From: Megamerina dolium
Taxonomy: Eukaryota; Arthropoda; Insecta; Diptera; Megamerinidae
Reading direction: 5' to 3'
Assembly: GCA_963854835.1 (NCBI GenBank)
Contig: OY978525.1
Span: forward strand, 81,035,775 to 81,099,774
DNA length: 64,000 nt
Shown here: positions 15,855 through 29,609 of the stretch, one piece after another
Layout: every line of letters starts with the position of its first letter
How positions within the stretch are numbered: position 1 is the stretch's first letter
Notes under the pieces: generated by a model
Database searches by the model: none
Told to the model about the DNA's origin: nothing
Seen by the model: only the letters and a program-made list of their open reading frames with translations
Translations under genes and position numbers: made by a program

Positions 15855-15886
15855 TTTTTTTATAGTTGGGTCACTTGTAAAGTAAT

Positions 15887-16258
15887 TTATTTGGAGCTTG
15901 TATACTTCGTAACGGCTTTTGTTCCTTCACTAACAGCATGTTTAGCCAATTCACCGGGTAATAATAGACGAACAGCAGTCTGAATTTCGCGACTGGTTAT
16001 AGTTGATCGTTTATTATAATGTGCTAAACGAGAAGCTTCAGCAGCAATACGTTCGAAGATGTCATTAACAAAACTATTCATTATACTCATTGCCTTTGAT
16101 GAAATACCAGTATCCGGATGTACTTGCTTCAATACTTTATACATATAAATTGCATAGCTTTCCTTCCTCTTGCGCTTCTTCTTCTTATCGTTCTTCGTTA
16201 TATTCTTTTGTGCCTTTCCCGCTTTTTTTGCAGCTTTACCACTAGTTTTTGGCGGCAT
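15887..16258 (-). CDS. His2B: Histone H2B, unit 3 (Ile39Met)
   Basis: Intact 123-aa H2B with one amino-acid difference from the other two copies: Met instead of Ile at residue 39 (AIYMYK against AIYIYK), from a C-to-G change. The position is near the start of the histone fold. It is the only protein-level polymorphism I see among the intact histone genes. Confidence 0.98.
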   Translation of the reverse strand: MPPKTSGKAAKKAGKAQKNITKNDKKKKRKRKESYAIYMYKVLKQVHPDTGISSKAMSIMNSFVNDIFERIAAEASRLAHYNKRSTITSREIQTAVRLLLPGELAKHAVSEGTKAVTKYTSSK

Positions 16259-16428
16259 TTTTTCTCACTCTAATTATAACTTGTTTTTTTTTTTTCCACT
16301 TCACAGTTCAACACAAAGATGGTATTGCCGATATCTACCATTGGTTATGTGTAAAATTTTATACACGGGCGGATTTTTTTTGTTTCGTTTTCTTCTTGTC
16401 AAGTTGATGGTGAAAAATAATTGAATAT

Positions 16429-16836
<408 letters not shown>

Positions 16837-17513
16837 TTAAAACTTCACAACGTTTTCAATAATTAAAAACCACCACTTATCTGCATGCTATTTATACTTT
16901 TTTACAACTCATCTTTGTCATATGCAGGATTGTTTTTTTTTTATAATGAAACTAAATGAAATACGTGTATAAAATTTATTTACAAAAGAGTCAAATTTCA
17001 CATACTATGTATTAAGATATGTTGAGAACAAAAAACAATATATATATATATATTATAAATATGGGTAAAGATATTTTTATCGAAGGCGTTTATCTGTTCC
17101 TTTGTATGACTACTTTCCTACAGGTTACAGTACACAAAAAGAAGAGAATGAAAAATATATATAAATATGCGTACATCAGAAGTGTCTATACCACTCGTGT
17201 TCTTGTGTGTGCCCGTATGTAATATATTACTGCATTCTTCTACAGAGTACAATTACAAGAGAAGAAGAAGAAGAAGAAGGATAAAATACTCTAAATAAAG
17301 GACAAGATATTTCTCATCGGTAGCTTTTAATTGTGTTCTTGCGTGTATGTGTATGCAATGTATGACTGTACGCTTTTACAGAGTACAGTCAGAGAGGAAG
17401 AAGAAGAAGAAGAGAAATAATGATTTATATCAATGTATTATGGCGTAAAATACGATACCTTTAATTTTAACCATTGAAGATTCATTATATGGTCTTTTAT
17501 GTACTGTATTATT

Positions 17514-17633
17514 GCCAACGACCATACCACGCTGAATACATCGGTTCTCGTCCGATCACCGAAATTAAGCAGCGTCGGGCGCGGTTAGTACTTAGATGGG
17601 GGACCGCTTGGGAACACCGCGTGTTGTTGGCAT
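17514..17633 (+). rRNA. 5S rRNA: 5S ribosomal RNA, unit 4
   Basis: Fourth and last 5S gene in the window, same sequence as the others. Confidence 0.97.
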
Positions 17634-17991
17634 TCCAACAATTTTTTTTTTTCCTTACACATTACAGTCGATTCCTTTTACAAAATTCCTAAATATGTAA
17701 TATATATATTTTTTTTTACAATTTTCTTAACTTATGATCAAAATAAAATTAAATAAATTGCTAATAAAAAAATTGGAGCTCCATATATATTCTTTAGCTG
17801 TGTTTGTATGGCATTCTCACAGCAAATAAACCGATATACATATGCATGTGTATGCTAAAAGTATATATTACATTCATGTGATTTTAATTAAACATTTACA
17901 GTTACAGTAATCATAAAAACAATAAACACAAGAGCACATACTTTTACTAGTTCGAAACTGAATGCTTATATTTTCGTAAAAAATATTTTGT

Positions 17992-18007
17992 GGCCCTGAA
18001 AAGGGCC
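17992..18007 (-). promoter_or_regulatory. H4 3' stem-loop, unit 4
   Basis: Minus-strand GGCCCTTTTCAGGGCC. Confidence 0.95.
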
Positions 18008-18051
18008 GTTGTTATTACACATATGTAGTATAATTTTCGTATTTCATTTTT

Positions 18052-19121
<1,070 letters not shown>

Positions 19122-19168
19122 GTCGTTGTTTGCATATACATATGTGTGTGGATAGATAAAAATAAAAC

Positions 19169-19184
19169 GGCCCTTTTCAGGGCC
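19169..19184 (+). promoter_or_regulatory. H3 3' stem-loop, unit 4
   Basis: GGCCCTTTTCAGGGCC. Confidence 0.95.
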
Positions 19185-19321
19185 ACAAAATATATATATT
19201 ACAAAGGAAGGATATAATTTAATATACATATTTTGTTTATGTCCAATTTATTTCTACCATATTTTATACACATTCAACTTTTTACGTACATTACTGATTA
19301 AAAACTCGTATATATGCAGAG

Positions 19322-20335
19322 ATAACTCCCGTTGTGCAGTGAAAATTGGGAAGGACCTCTCCGCACCGTTTAATACCGAACAAGGTTTCAGACAAGGTGA
19401 TTCGTTATCGTGCGACTTCTTCAATCTTATTATGGAAAAAATAATACGAGCTGCTGATCTACGACATAATGGCACTATCTTCAACAAAAGTGTCATGCTG
19501 TTAGCGTATGCCGACGATATTGACATAATCGGCATGAACACGCGAGCAGTCAGTGCAGCATTCTCAGAGTTGGAAAGAGAGTCGCGTCGGATGGGTCTCA
19601 CGGTGAACGAGGGCAAGACGAAGTATCTAGTGTCAACAAACAAAGAGTCCCGGCGTCTTGGACAGCACGTCACTGTTGACAACTACGCTTTTGAAGTAGT
19701 AAGGGACTTTGTCTATCTTGGAACCAGCATTAACAGCAGTAATGACGTCAGCTTGGAGATAATGCGTAGGATAACTCTTGCTAACAGGTGTTACTTTGGG
19801 CTGAGTAAGCAATTGAAAAGTCGAGCCCTCTCTCGAAGAACGAAAACTACACTCTACAAGTCTCTCATCATGCCTGTCCTAACATATGGCGCTGAAGCCT
19901 GGACAATTTCCATCTCGGATGAGCGAATGCTTGGAGTTTTCGAGAGAAAAGTCCTACGCAAGATCTTTGGACCTATTTGCGTTGGTGGCGAGTACCGAAT
20001 AAGGTACAACCATGAGCTGTACGAGCTATATGCCGATATTGACATAGTAAAGCGCATCAAAATCCAGCGGCTGCGCTGGCTAGGTCATGTCGAACTAATG
20101 GAAGAACACGCTCCAGCTAAGAAGGTGTTATATTCGGAACCCGCTGGAGGACGGCGCAGAAGAGGAAGACCAAACCTCCGGTGGAAAGACCAAGTACTGG
20201 AGAACCTGACGGCGCTTGGAATTTCTAACTGGCGCCAGCTAGCGAAGAACAGAGATGGCTGGCGAAGCATGTTATTTTCGGCCTAAATCGATATTCGGTT
20301 GTTATGGCCACATAAGTAAGTAAGTAAGTAAGTAA
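19322..20335 (+). mobile_element. RTE-type LINE, 5'-truncated insertion
   Basis: A 1.01 kb insertion in the H3-H1 spacer of unit 4, flanked by a 14-base target duplication GTATATATGCAGAG (19308-19321 and 20336-20349). Its 3' end is a (GTAA)n tail, typical of RTE-clade LINEs rather than poly(A). The 5' end falls inside the reverse transcriptase domain. The perfect duplication and the undamaged reading frame point to a recent insertion. Confidence 0.9.
19324..20286 (+). pseudogene. RTE LINE reverse transcriptase C-terminal half
   Basis: An open frame of about 320 codons from the truncation point to the stop. It has the RT segment GFRQGDSLSCDFFN, the catalytic box AYADDIDIIG, and a post-RT region with RRRGRPNLRWKD and SNWRQLAKNRDGWR, which resemble RTE-clade C-termini. 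The endonuclease and the N-terminal RT motifs are absent, so it cannot move itself. No stop or frameshift is seen in what remains. The ATG at 19339 is fortuitous. Confidence 0.85.
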
Positions 20336-20881
20336 GTATATATGCAGAGCATATATTGTATATACTCATACGTACCATATCTGTTTAAATGAATTCAATA
20401 ACAATGTAATGGATGGTGTTCTTGAATCACCTCACAAATATATACTACGTGTACTATGTTCATATTCAATGGGTCCAATAATCTAAGTATATTTAATGAT
20501 TATAGATAACATAATGTTAGAATTATTTTCATCAAATTTGTAATATATTTTGTTATTTTTTTATATTTTTTTTTTTTTATTAATTTTATATCAATTATAT
20601 AAATTTAATATTTCCAATTCATGCATAAAATACTCGTATATACAAAGGTATATATATGTATATAAGGTATATGTATGTGTTAAGGAAAAGTAGGTACTAC
20701 GGGCATATAAATATATCATATAATATATCATCTATTAAGTATATTATTTAAAATGTCAATATATGTTTATGTATTTTCAATCAAATACTCTTTTAATTAT
20801 TCTTTAATGATTTTTTTTACATAAATAATTAACATTACTTAACGATCGAATTTCTTGCAATGAATCGACATATGTATTTTT

Positions 20882-22300
20882 ATATCTTGAGACGACTCAT
20901 GGTCTGGATAGCAATGCTTGGAGTAACATCGATTGATTTTTCATCATTTCTTGCATCATTGTTTGCATTGAGTTCATGAATTGGTTCATATTCTGAATTA
21001 ATGTTTGAAGCAAATGTTCAAGGGTACTTGGCTGTTGGGTGGGCAGTGAGTGCTTCTGCTCATTATTTACATTGCTTTGTTGGTGTGGGTTTTGTTTTAA
21101 CACACTAGCGTATGAATTGGTTTGATTCTTGTTTGGGATTGCAGAGAAGAATTGTGTTGCATCAATATTTTGTCTCTTACTTGAGTTGGCTATCTGAGTT
21201 TGCTCAACTGGTTTTAGAGGTTGATTGCTAGCGGAGAAATTTAGCTTTAGGGTTGTATATACTGGGCAACCTCTATAATTTGCGGTGTGATTACCTCCAC
21301 AATTGCTGCATTTTTTCATGCTAGCATCGCCTTTAGATTTTGGGCATATGTTTGATTTATGGAGATCTCCACAAATCACACAAACAGCTGGCAGGGTACA
21401 ATATGTCTTAGTATGTCCATATTCTTGGCAGTTACTGCACTGAGGAGGTCCAGTTCTCTTATGGGGTTCTTCGATTGTGATTTTGCGATGCAATAAATAT
21501 CGAATTTTATATATGGGGTGTACTTCACCTTTTTTTAGGGGTTTTGTTTCAGGCTGAAGCTCAATACGATATAACGGTTGAGGTATATTGCTCTTGTTGA
21601 GAATGTTGAATACTGTTTTGGCTTGAAACCCTTGAAACCATTCTCTTAAGAAAATGGGTGGGGGTTTGAAATTTTTCTTGGAGATAATATTTTCGTCACT
21701 TTCATCACCTGAAAGCAGAGCGTATCTATTTTCCGAACTAATAGGGGCAGTGTTTTACTTTTGAATTTTTGTTGAATTCATTTGTTTTGAATTTTGTGGA
21801 CTTCTTTTTCGCTTTACTACAGTAATGTAGCGATCAATTCCAGTTTGAACAGCAACTGGTTCTTTATTAGTCATCGCACTAGTTGCTTTAACTACTGGGT
21901 CATGCACTTCAGTAGAAAGGCCGTTATTTGTTTGCTTGTTTGTTGTAGCGGTATAGAGGGAGATAGTATATCACGAGAGAACAAATTATTTTTTGTCTGT
22001 ATTTGTTGTTGTTGCAAATTTTGATGTAGTGTTAGAGTGAGGAATATGTGCAGGCAAAAGATTTGCACTGTTACTTTCACTTGTGCAGTGTGTATCAACT
22101 GATTTTTTTGATAATGCACTTATCGGGGGGGTTTGCGCAGGTGATTGGAAATTATGGTTTACGCGCGCATTGTCTGTTGTCACCTTTATAGAAGACGAAG
22201 GCAACTCTGACTTGATCAGTCAGCAGTCGGTTCGTCTGTTCTTGTTCTTCTTTTTTTTCGTACTTACTTGCTTTTTTTTCCCGACACGAACAGTGCGCGT
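20882..22300 (-). mobile_element. Jockey-type LINE relic, 3' part missing
   Basis: Minus-strand element covering a 5' region and ORF1, and cut 19 bases into ORF2 at the junction with the histone spacer (20881/20882). Loss of the 3' end is unusual for LINE integration, which truncates 5' ends, so a later deletion or recombination is likely. That event may also have removed H1, H2B, H2A and 5S of this region. The 5' limit near 22240-22300 is approximate. Confidence 0.7.
20897..22204 (-). pseudogene. Jockey-type ORF1 (zinc-knuckle nucleic-acid-binding protein), frameshifted
   Basis: The C-terminal part (about 21765 to 20897) reads as a PRE_C2HC-like region followed by three Cys-rich knuckles (CSNCQEYGHTKTYC, CVICGDLHKSNIC, CSNCGGNHTANYRGC). 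This is the arrangement of Jockey/X-element ORF1 proteins. A Gln/Met-rich tail ends LLQALLSRP. An N-terminal part (22204-21986) is in another frame with stops between. The ORF1 stop overlaps an ORF2 ATG as ATGA (20897-20900), the usual coupling in this group. Confidence 0.75.
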
Positions 22301-23325
22301 AATTTCTTGTTTAATAATTTTTTTATATCGAGTATTTTTGTATAAGATAATATAATTAATAGCTTCCATTCTGGAACATGTGTTAATTCGTTAAAATAAT
22401 AAATTGTATATATCACGTATATACATTTATCGTAATAAACAATACACATAAACATATACAAGTATATCTCGAGTGTTTTTTCTTTATACAAAGTGATATA
22501 CAAGAGAAACAATTGATTTCTAATTTACGTGCATTTCTATTCCGTCTCATTAGGAAATTTCTTTCGACAACGAAGAATAATCTAAATAAATCAAAACTTG
22601 ATTTAGATATATATTTTGAACAATGGTATTGGCCACAAACGAAAGGCTTAACCATTTACAACGTGATAAAAGGTGTGCTGATGCAAATGCAACAGCAACA
22701 GCAAGTAGCAGCAGCGCCACCATCACATCAACCATAATTATAACAACAGTTAATAAAGCGAACCAATGGAAGAAAATCAGCAGCAACGGCGACAACAACA
22801 GCAAGATTTGTCGTCAAGTCATCAACAGCAATAGTTTGCAATTGGACAAGATGACGACGAAAAATGACGCTACCAGCACAACATCGCAACAAGTAGATTT
22901 ATATTTATAATTTCGTATTCTATTATTTAAAAATGATTTAACTTAAATAATTTTAATTTTATTAGAAGTCAAGAAGCGGTCGGTGGTTGAAACCACATCG
23001 GTGTAACTCAACCAAGGTATGAGCCCACCGGCATCTCTCTCACACACACACACATTAACAGGCGATTGCCGTTGCCGGAGAGGAGAGCGCTGAACACTCA
23101 TATTACAAACAACATGTTTGCAAACTATATTATTATTTTTTTTTTTTGATTTTATTGTTCATTCTGCTTATTTGTATAACCAAAACCACAAAAATAACTG
23201 CTTGAGTTTATTTAGCGTCTTTTCGCAATATATTTAATTTTTTAAACCGAAATCAATCACTTTTTCGACTCTATCAAAGGAGAGATGCAAAACACGTCCA
23301 CTCTTATTGGTGACTATCACGAATC
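22301..23325. other. Unassigned stretch with CAG/CAA-rich segment
   Basis: About 1 kb between the Jockey relic and the resumption of histone homology. It contains a CAA/CAG-rich segment (about 22670-22870) and a short CA repeat near 23042. The reading frame 22623-22910 is low-complexity Ala/Thr/Ser and I do not regard it as a gene. I recognise nothing else. Confidence 0.4.
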
Positions 23326-23445
23326 ATTCATGTGATTTTAATTAAACATTTATAGTTACAGTAATCATAAAAACAATAAACACACGAGCACATACTTGTT
23401 CTAGTTCGAAACTGAATGCTTATATTTTCGTAAAAAATATTTTGT

Positions 23446-23461
23446 GGCCCTGAAAATGGCT
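23446..23461 (-). pseudogene. Decayed H4 3' stem-loop, unit 5
   Basis: Minus-strand AGCCATTTTCAGGGCC. Two of the six stem pairs are lost compared with the other copies, so SLBP binding should be impaired. Confidence 0.8.
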
Positions 23462-23505
23462 GTTGTTATTACACATATGTAGTATAATTTTCGTATTTAA
23501 TTTTT

Positions 23506-23820
<315 letters not shown>

Positions 23821-23937
23821 TTATTGAAATCTTTTCAAACAACTTTAATATCACTGTAACACGAACACAGAACAACTGATGATTTTGCTGTTAAAGTCTC
23901 TTGTATTTATACAAAAATGGAGGTGGCTCTAACGCAC

Positions 23938-23948
23938 ATGAATGCATG
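23938..23948. repeat. Target-site duplication, left copy (R1-clade LINE)
   Basis: ATGAATGCATG, repeated at 27953-27963. In units 1-4 the same sequence occurs once, just before the TG tract. Confidence 0.85.
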
Positions 23949-24119
23949 CGTTTTTTTTTAACGAGGAGGAAAGTATCGAAAGCCTATATAAGTGCGAGAC
24001 TTTAAGCCGCTAAAACCACCTCTCGTCCGGATGGAAGGTTCCTCCTGGAACGACCGCTAAGTATTTTGTTAGGAAGACCGTCATGAGCGATTTCGCTCGT
24101 AATTCGTTAAGTAGGTCAT

Positions 24120-26840
24120 TTAGTTCATACCTGTCAACATTGCACCAGCGTTCATTCTGCGTTCCATTGCTTTATGGCATTCTATGCGTCGGAGCTCAGT
24201 CATCATTCGTGTAGCTACCGATTGTACTACCAGCCACTTTTCAAGTGATTCCAACATGTGCCATATCAGGTTGCTGTTTGTAGGTAGTTCTCCAAATGCT
24301 TCCTGCATAGCTTGCCTCTCATGTCCAAAGCGACGGCAGCTGAAAAGGATGTGTTCATTTTCAATTTCACCATGACATTCAGGGCAGAAAGGGTATTCCT
24401 CGTGCTTAAAACGGTGTAGATATTGCTTAAAGCATCCATGCCCGGTTATCAATTGGATTAGATAGAAATCTATTTCACCATGTCTTCTGTTAAACTATAC
24501 TTCTACGTTTGATATCAACCTGTATGCCCATCTACCCTTCACGGTGCGACAAGCGCTAGCTATCCGCAGTGCACTCAAACGGTATGTAGATCTGATACCA
24601 GCCATGTATGTAGCTTTGTGTGTTGCGTCAGCCTGATGGAGCTTGTCACCTTAGCCAGCAATTTCTTTTTACTAGAACGGGGTTCGCCTATATTCGACAT
24701 TATTCACCTTTGCAGCTTTATCGCTAACCGCAGCAAGGTGTTCCTTAAAAGACAGCCGTGTGTCAATTCGTACGCCCAGGTATCTGATATGAGCTAGCGA
24801 GGTGATTTCATGGTCACCAACCTTGAAAGTGAAAACCTTCGGCCTTTTCTTTTTCGGCCGCTAGTTGTAATCCAGCGCTGTGTAACCACCTCATGATGAT
24901 ATTTATTGCCTCGTTGCATAGTTCCTGAACTTTAGGTATTGTCTTCTCTATTACAACCAATGCTATATCATCTGCATAGCCAATCAGCTTGGTTCCTGCT
25001 GTAATACTTATCTTCAGGATGTCATTGTACATAGCGTTCCATAATGTCGGGCCGAATACTGAGCCTTGTGGAACGCCACGTGAAACGTTGTACTGTTTCA
25101 CGCCAACATCTGTATCATATAGCAGTACTCTGTTGTCGAAGTAGTTGGCGATTATCCGCGTCAGGTACTTCGGGGTGCTAAAATTTTCGACTGCCTGTTT
25201 GATCTGCAGTCACCTTGCTGTGTTGAATGCATTCTTGACGTCCAGTGTTACTACTGCGCAGTATTTTTTTATCGTCCCACCTCCACCTTATTCCGCTAGT
25301 AGCTTCACGACCTATATTTATTACCATTTGCACAGCATCTATTGTAGATTTCCCTCTGCGGAAGCCAAATTCTGTGGATGATAAGCCATCTGGCCATTTC
25401 AACGTCTCCTGCAAACGATTAACAATTATCTTCTCCAGTACCTTCCCCAAAGAATCTAGCATACACAGCCACCGGTGCGTTGACGGCTGGTCTGGTTGTT
25501 TGCCGGGTTTTAGAAGAAGGAATATCGTTGCAAAAATACTGGGGTCCGTTTTGATAGCTGCCTTCAATGCTATATTAGGAACGCCATCTGGTTCTGGGGT
25601 CTTATTATCTCCCACTTTATTCAAGTTAAGTAACACTTCTTCTGCAGTTACCGCTGGAATGTCGCCTGTTTCCGCGGGTGGACAGTAGTATTCCAAACTC
25701 TCTTTGAGAGGGAGGAACTATACATTTACCATCCGTTCCATGAGCACTGGGTCCGTCGGTTGTGGTGATCTTGGTCCCCTTACTTTATTCATAACTATTT
25801 TGTACCCTCTGCCCCAAGGATCGGTATCTGTACTTTCTCGGAGATCTTTGAAACTGCTCGTTTTTATTGCTTTTTTAAGCTGATTGCGGCATAGTTTATA
25901 TATCTCGCGTAGAATTTCCCGTGACGGTCGATTTCGTGCCCTTTGTACTCTTCTACGGGCTTCATTGCAATGTTTCCTGAGCTCTGCAATGTTTTCGTTC
26001 CACCAATAGACCGGTTTTCTTGTCGGCTTTTGTATTTTCCTAGGCATCGCCGCATCACAGTATCTCTTCATCCGTGCCATGATATTTTCTGCCATATTTG
26101 ATGCATTCTCACCAGATGTAGTCCCATTCTCCCATATCTGCAGGAACACGTCCTTGTCGAAGACATGGTGTTTCCAGCCTCTTGTCTGCACCTTGGTTAT
26201 ACGCTGTGCTTTTGCCAATTGTAATTCAATGACAATAGCTCAATGATCGCTGTGGGTGTGAAATTCGCCAATCCTCCACTTGATGTGTCGCGTGATCGTT
26301 CTATGTGCAAAGGTTAAATCGACACAACCAACCGTTATTTCCAACCTTCGAAGATGTGTTGTCCGTCGTTGAGAAGTTCTTCGTCTAGTAAAGTCATACT
26401 TTCCATGAAAACTTGGCCTCTCCGCTTCTTACATCTACTACCCCATGCTGTAGACCAAGCATTGAAATCGCCGGCTATAATTACCGGATGTCGCATTCTA
26501 GATTCCGTCACCATATCTGTTATCATTCGTTCGAAGTCGAGAATGGTGGGGCATAGCACGAGAAAAAATATATACCCTCTATCTTAATCCATGTAAATCC
26601 GAGATGCGCAGTTGCAGCTCTGCTCAGATACACCTTATTATTTGTTATCCATATTGCAGCTTTGTCCGATGAGTCGCTGACCCACTCACAGCCGCTCACA
26701 TTGTGGTGTTGCTCGCACAGTAGTGCAAGATCGAACTGTTTTTCAAATACTGTTTGCTGCAGAATGCAATCACGTACTCGGCAAGAAACCCATCTTATTC
26801 GGATCCGCTGTGGTTTTAGTACCTTTGCAGCGTCCACCAC
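24120..26840 (-). pseudogene. R1-clade ORF2 (endonuclease-reverse transcriptase), broken
   Basis: Reading 5' to 3' on the minus strand. The AP-endonuclease domain (26840-26335) contains IIAGDFNAWSTAWGS, the catalytic Asp/Asn region. RT N-terminal motifs (25696-25178) include LLLKPGKQPD and FGFRRGKSTIDAV. The RT core (25101-24814) has GVPQGSVFGPTLWN and the catalytic YADD. The CCHC tail (24452-24120) follows. Stops and frameshifts separate these blocks, so no functional polyprotein is encoded. Confidence 0.82.
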
Positions 26841-26879
26841 TGGTAAGCTGTTTGGGTACCTTGTTGCCCTATTTTCATG

Positions 26880-27810
26880 TTACGGACACTGTGCATGTAG
26901 AGCGTCACACACCTCTTTTGCCGTTGTAACCTCATCAAGTTCTCTTAATTGAATCGTGCTGGAGTGAGTTTTTACTACAACTTCCGCCGGGTTGTTTGCT
27001 GCATTTGGTGGTTTAACCTGGGATGCCTGACTTGGTAAATTTTTCGCCTTGGTTTGCAATGTATGACGCTTCATTAGGGGCGTTTCATATTCATTTTCAT
27101 TTTCATCGTGTCTCCTCTTCTCTTCTGGGGCCTGTCTAACCCATGGCTACGTTTGAGTGCAATTGTTCTTCTGTATCACTCTTTTTGCCTCCTCGTCTTT
27201 TTGCTCTATGGCAGATAGTTCGTACAGCGCCTTGATACTATCTATTGCATCTCTAATCGGCTGATAAATTGAGCGTCTTTTTCCGTCTTCCATCATACCA
27301 ACTAGGCTTCTTATTTGTTCACCTTGCTTATGGAATGATGACTGGCTCACTGTTTTATTACCTGTTTGGTGTTTTACGATTGTGATATCCGTTGTTTCCG
27401 TCGCCCGGGGCAACGCAGGCTACAACTCCTGCGTCCAATATACACTTCCTGACTAAAGCCCGAAGGGGCTTGTTCCTGATACTCACCGCGGCTTACACCT
27501 CGGCAGAGCAAGCTCACATCACCCTCTTCATCCCAACAGCAGAGTAAACTGTTAAGGTTTCGAGGGACTCCCAGTTCGCCGCGGAGTGTACCGGTCAATC
27601 CAACAGCCGCACCTAACATGGTGTACAGACGCTGACCAGGAGTTCGTCCATTATGGAAACCGTCGCGCCTGGATTTTTTTGTAACTCATCATGCTCATGC
27701 ATGATAAGGGGGACACAGTTTTCTAAGAGGCGGTGTCGATTCGCCACTGCCACAGGAACTTCATAGGATATGCTAGCATTAATACGGCATCCTCCGCTTC
27801 TGCCGCTCAT
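26880..27810 (-). pseudogene. R1-clade ORF1 (gag-like) remnant
   Basis: Fragments in several frames, of which 27413-27147 and 27074-26880 are the clearest, occupy the ORF1 position upstream of the endonuclease. I assign it mainly by position. I do not see intact zinc knuckles. Confidence 0.5.
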
Positions 27811-27952
27811 ATTCGTGGATTGCTTATTCGTTTAAATGTATCTCGCAACTAACCTGCTACTACAGGCCGTCCGGCTATCCGCGAACTGCCGACCGCCCCG
27901 TAGCTTAGAGCTCAGCTATAGTCCCCGATCCCGTAGGATCAGACCGTCCGGG

Positions 27953-28162
27953 ATGAATGCATGTGCGCGGTTGTGTGTGTGTGTATCTGTGTATAAATAT
28001 CTTATTCAAATACTTCTATTTCATTCACTCCAATATGTTATGAAGAACGAAATTTAGTATAAATAGATGGTATTCAACAGGGTTTCGGTTATTCATCAGT
28101 GAACAGTGTTAGTGTTTGTTGTGTTTTATTTTGTGACAAAGAGGAGAAAAATCTTCAAGAAA
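27953..28162 (+). pseudogene. H3 promoter and leader without H3 gene, unit 5
   Basis: Starts with the right-hand target duplication, then a short TG tract, the TATAAATAG box near 28053 and the H3 leader. The expected ATG never follows: an inverted RTE fragment begins at about 28163. The H3 coding region of this unit is gone. Confidence 0.88.
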
Positions 28163-28684
28163 CGTACTTGTGTGGCCTTTATAACCGAAAATCGATTTAG
28201 GTAGAATGTAGCATGTTTCGCCAGCCAACTCTTTCCTTTGCTAACTGACGCCAGTTAGAAATTCCAAGTGCTGACAGCGCTACTTGTTCTTTCCACCGGA
28301 GGTTAGGCCTGCGTCTTCTGCGTCGTCCACCAGCGGCTTCCGAATATAACACCTTCTTAGCCGGAGCGTGTTTTTCCATTCGCTTGACATCACCTAGTCA
28401 GCGCAGCCGCTGAAGTTCAATGCACTTTACTATGTCCGTGTCCGTGTACAGCTCATGGTTGTATGTTATACGTTACTCGCCACCAACGCAAATAGGTCCA
28501 GAGATCTTGGGTAGGACTTTTCTCTCAAAAACTCCAAGCATACTCTCATCTGCGGTGGAAATTGTCTAAGCTTCTGTGCATTATATAAGGACATGTATGA
28601 TGAGAGATTTGTGGTTTCTCGAGGGAGGGTTCGACTCCTCAATTGCTTACTTATCCCAAAGTAGCACCTGTTAGCAATAGTGAT
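28163..28684 (-). mobile_element. RTE-type LINE 3' fragment (minus)
   Basis: Reverse-complement relative of the insertion at 19322-20335, covering its last 0.5 kb and 3' UTR. It includes HAPAKKVLYSEAAGGRRRR and SNWRQLAKERVGWR in the frame 28379-28197. It has internal deletions and frame breaks, so it is older than the first copy. Confidence 0.85.
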
Positions 28685-29577
28685 GGTAAGACTTGTATTA
28701 GGATTACCGGAGCTATCCGGACGACCGGACAGAGCATTGGAGATCTGGGCGGGTGCTGGAATCTTATTTAAAGAGTTGGGACTGGCATGCCCTTTGAATT
28801 TGGAAAGACACGTATCGGTTTATCAAGCAGAAGTGCTTGGTCTAAAGCATGAGCTAGACCATCTATTGGACGAAAAGGTGCAAGGTAAGAAAATCTTGTT
28901 AGTACTCGATAACCAGGCGGTGATCAGGCGATTGCAACAACGTACGGTATCTCCTAAGTTGATGTTCAAATGTGATCAGAAATTTAACGGATGTGCTCGC
29001 AGTAATGCGATTACTCTTATGAGGGTGAAGGGACACATTAGTATAGAGCAAAATGAAACTACAGACGCCTTGGCTTAACAAGGATCTAAAGCAAAATTTT
29101 ATTGGCCGGAGCCAGTAGTTCCGTTTAGTAACGATACGGTGAAGCCAAAGGTCGAAGATTGGATAAGGAAACTCCATCTCTGGAGATGGAAGAGGTTGTC
29201 CACTTGTAGACAGGCAAATGCCTCGTTGAGGCTACAAAGTGGCAGTGAATCGGTGAGGGTCTCAGTCTAGGATGGCTAATTCTGAGCTGGTTGACTGAAT
29301 TAATAACTGGGCATGGCAACTTCATGTGCAAGCAAGATGGGTCTTGTTGAAAGGGAGGATGCTGATATTTACAGATTATGCATGGAAGAGGCAGAGACAG
29401 CGGCGCACATAGTGTGCCAGTGTCCTGCATTGGCAAGCAGGAGGATGTCCACACTGGGTCGCCAATTTATTGACGAACTCGAAATGTGGAACATACCTCA
29501 CAAAGACATGCTTGAAATAACTCGTTATGTTATTATGAGGAGGGAAGTAGAAGAATTCCGCAACCAAACAAGTACAT
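28685..29577 (+). pseudogene. LINE C-terminal fragment with RNase H domain (LOA/I-like)
   Basis: The frame to 29078 holds an RNase H fold with YQAEVLGLKHEL, ILLVLDNQAV and NETTDALA, which supply the conserved Glu and two Asp residues. After stops, WIRKLHLWRWKRLSTCRQA and then CMEEAETAAHIVCQCPAL (29313-29577) match the C-terminal region of LINEs that carry RNase H (LOA and I groups). It is broken by several stops. The clade is inferred from motif order only. Confidence 0.7.
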
Positions 29578-29609
29578 AACACACGATTTGAGGGACGAAA
29601 AGGGACCCA

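Larger units (their letters stand above)
23949..27952 (-). mobile_element. R1-clade LINE, degenerate, in the H4/H3 promoter of unit 5
   Basis: About 4.0 kb minus-strand LINE with a poly(A) tail (T-run 23951-23959) and an 11-base target duplication. ORF1 and ORF2 can both be followed but have many frameshifts and stops. The C-terminal motif HGCFKQYLHRF followed by CPECHGEIENEHILFSC is the R1/Waldo/TRAS-type CCHC region. The insertion point abuts the TG/CA repeat of the histone promoter. Confidence 0.85.

Noticed and set aside
25245..25688. 147-codon plus-strand frame
   Set aside because: Antisense to the R1-clade RT, whose motifs on the minus strand explain the region.
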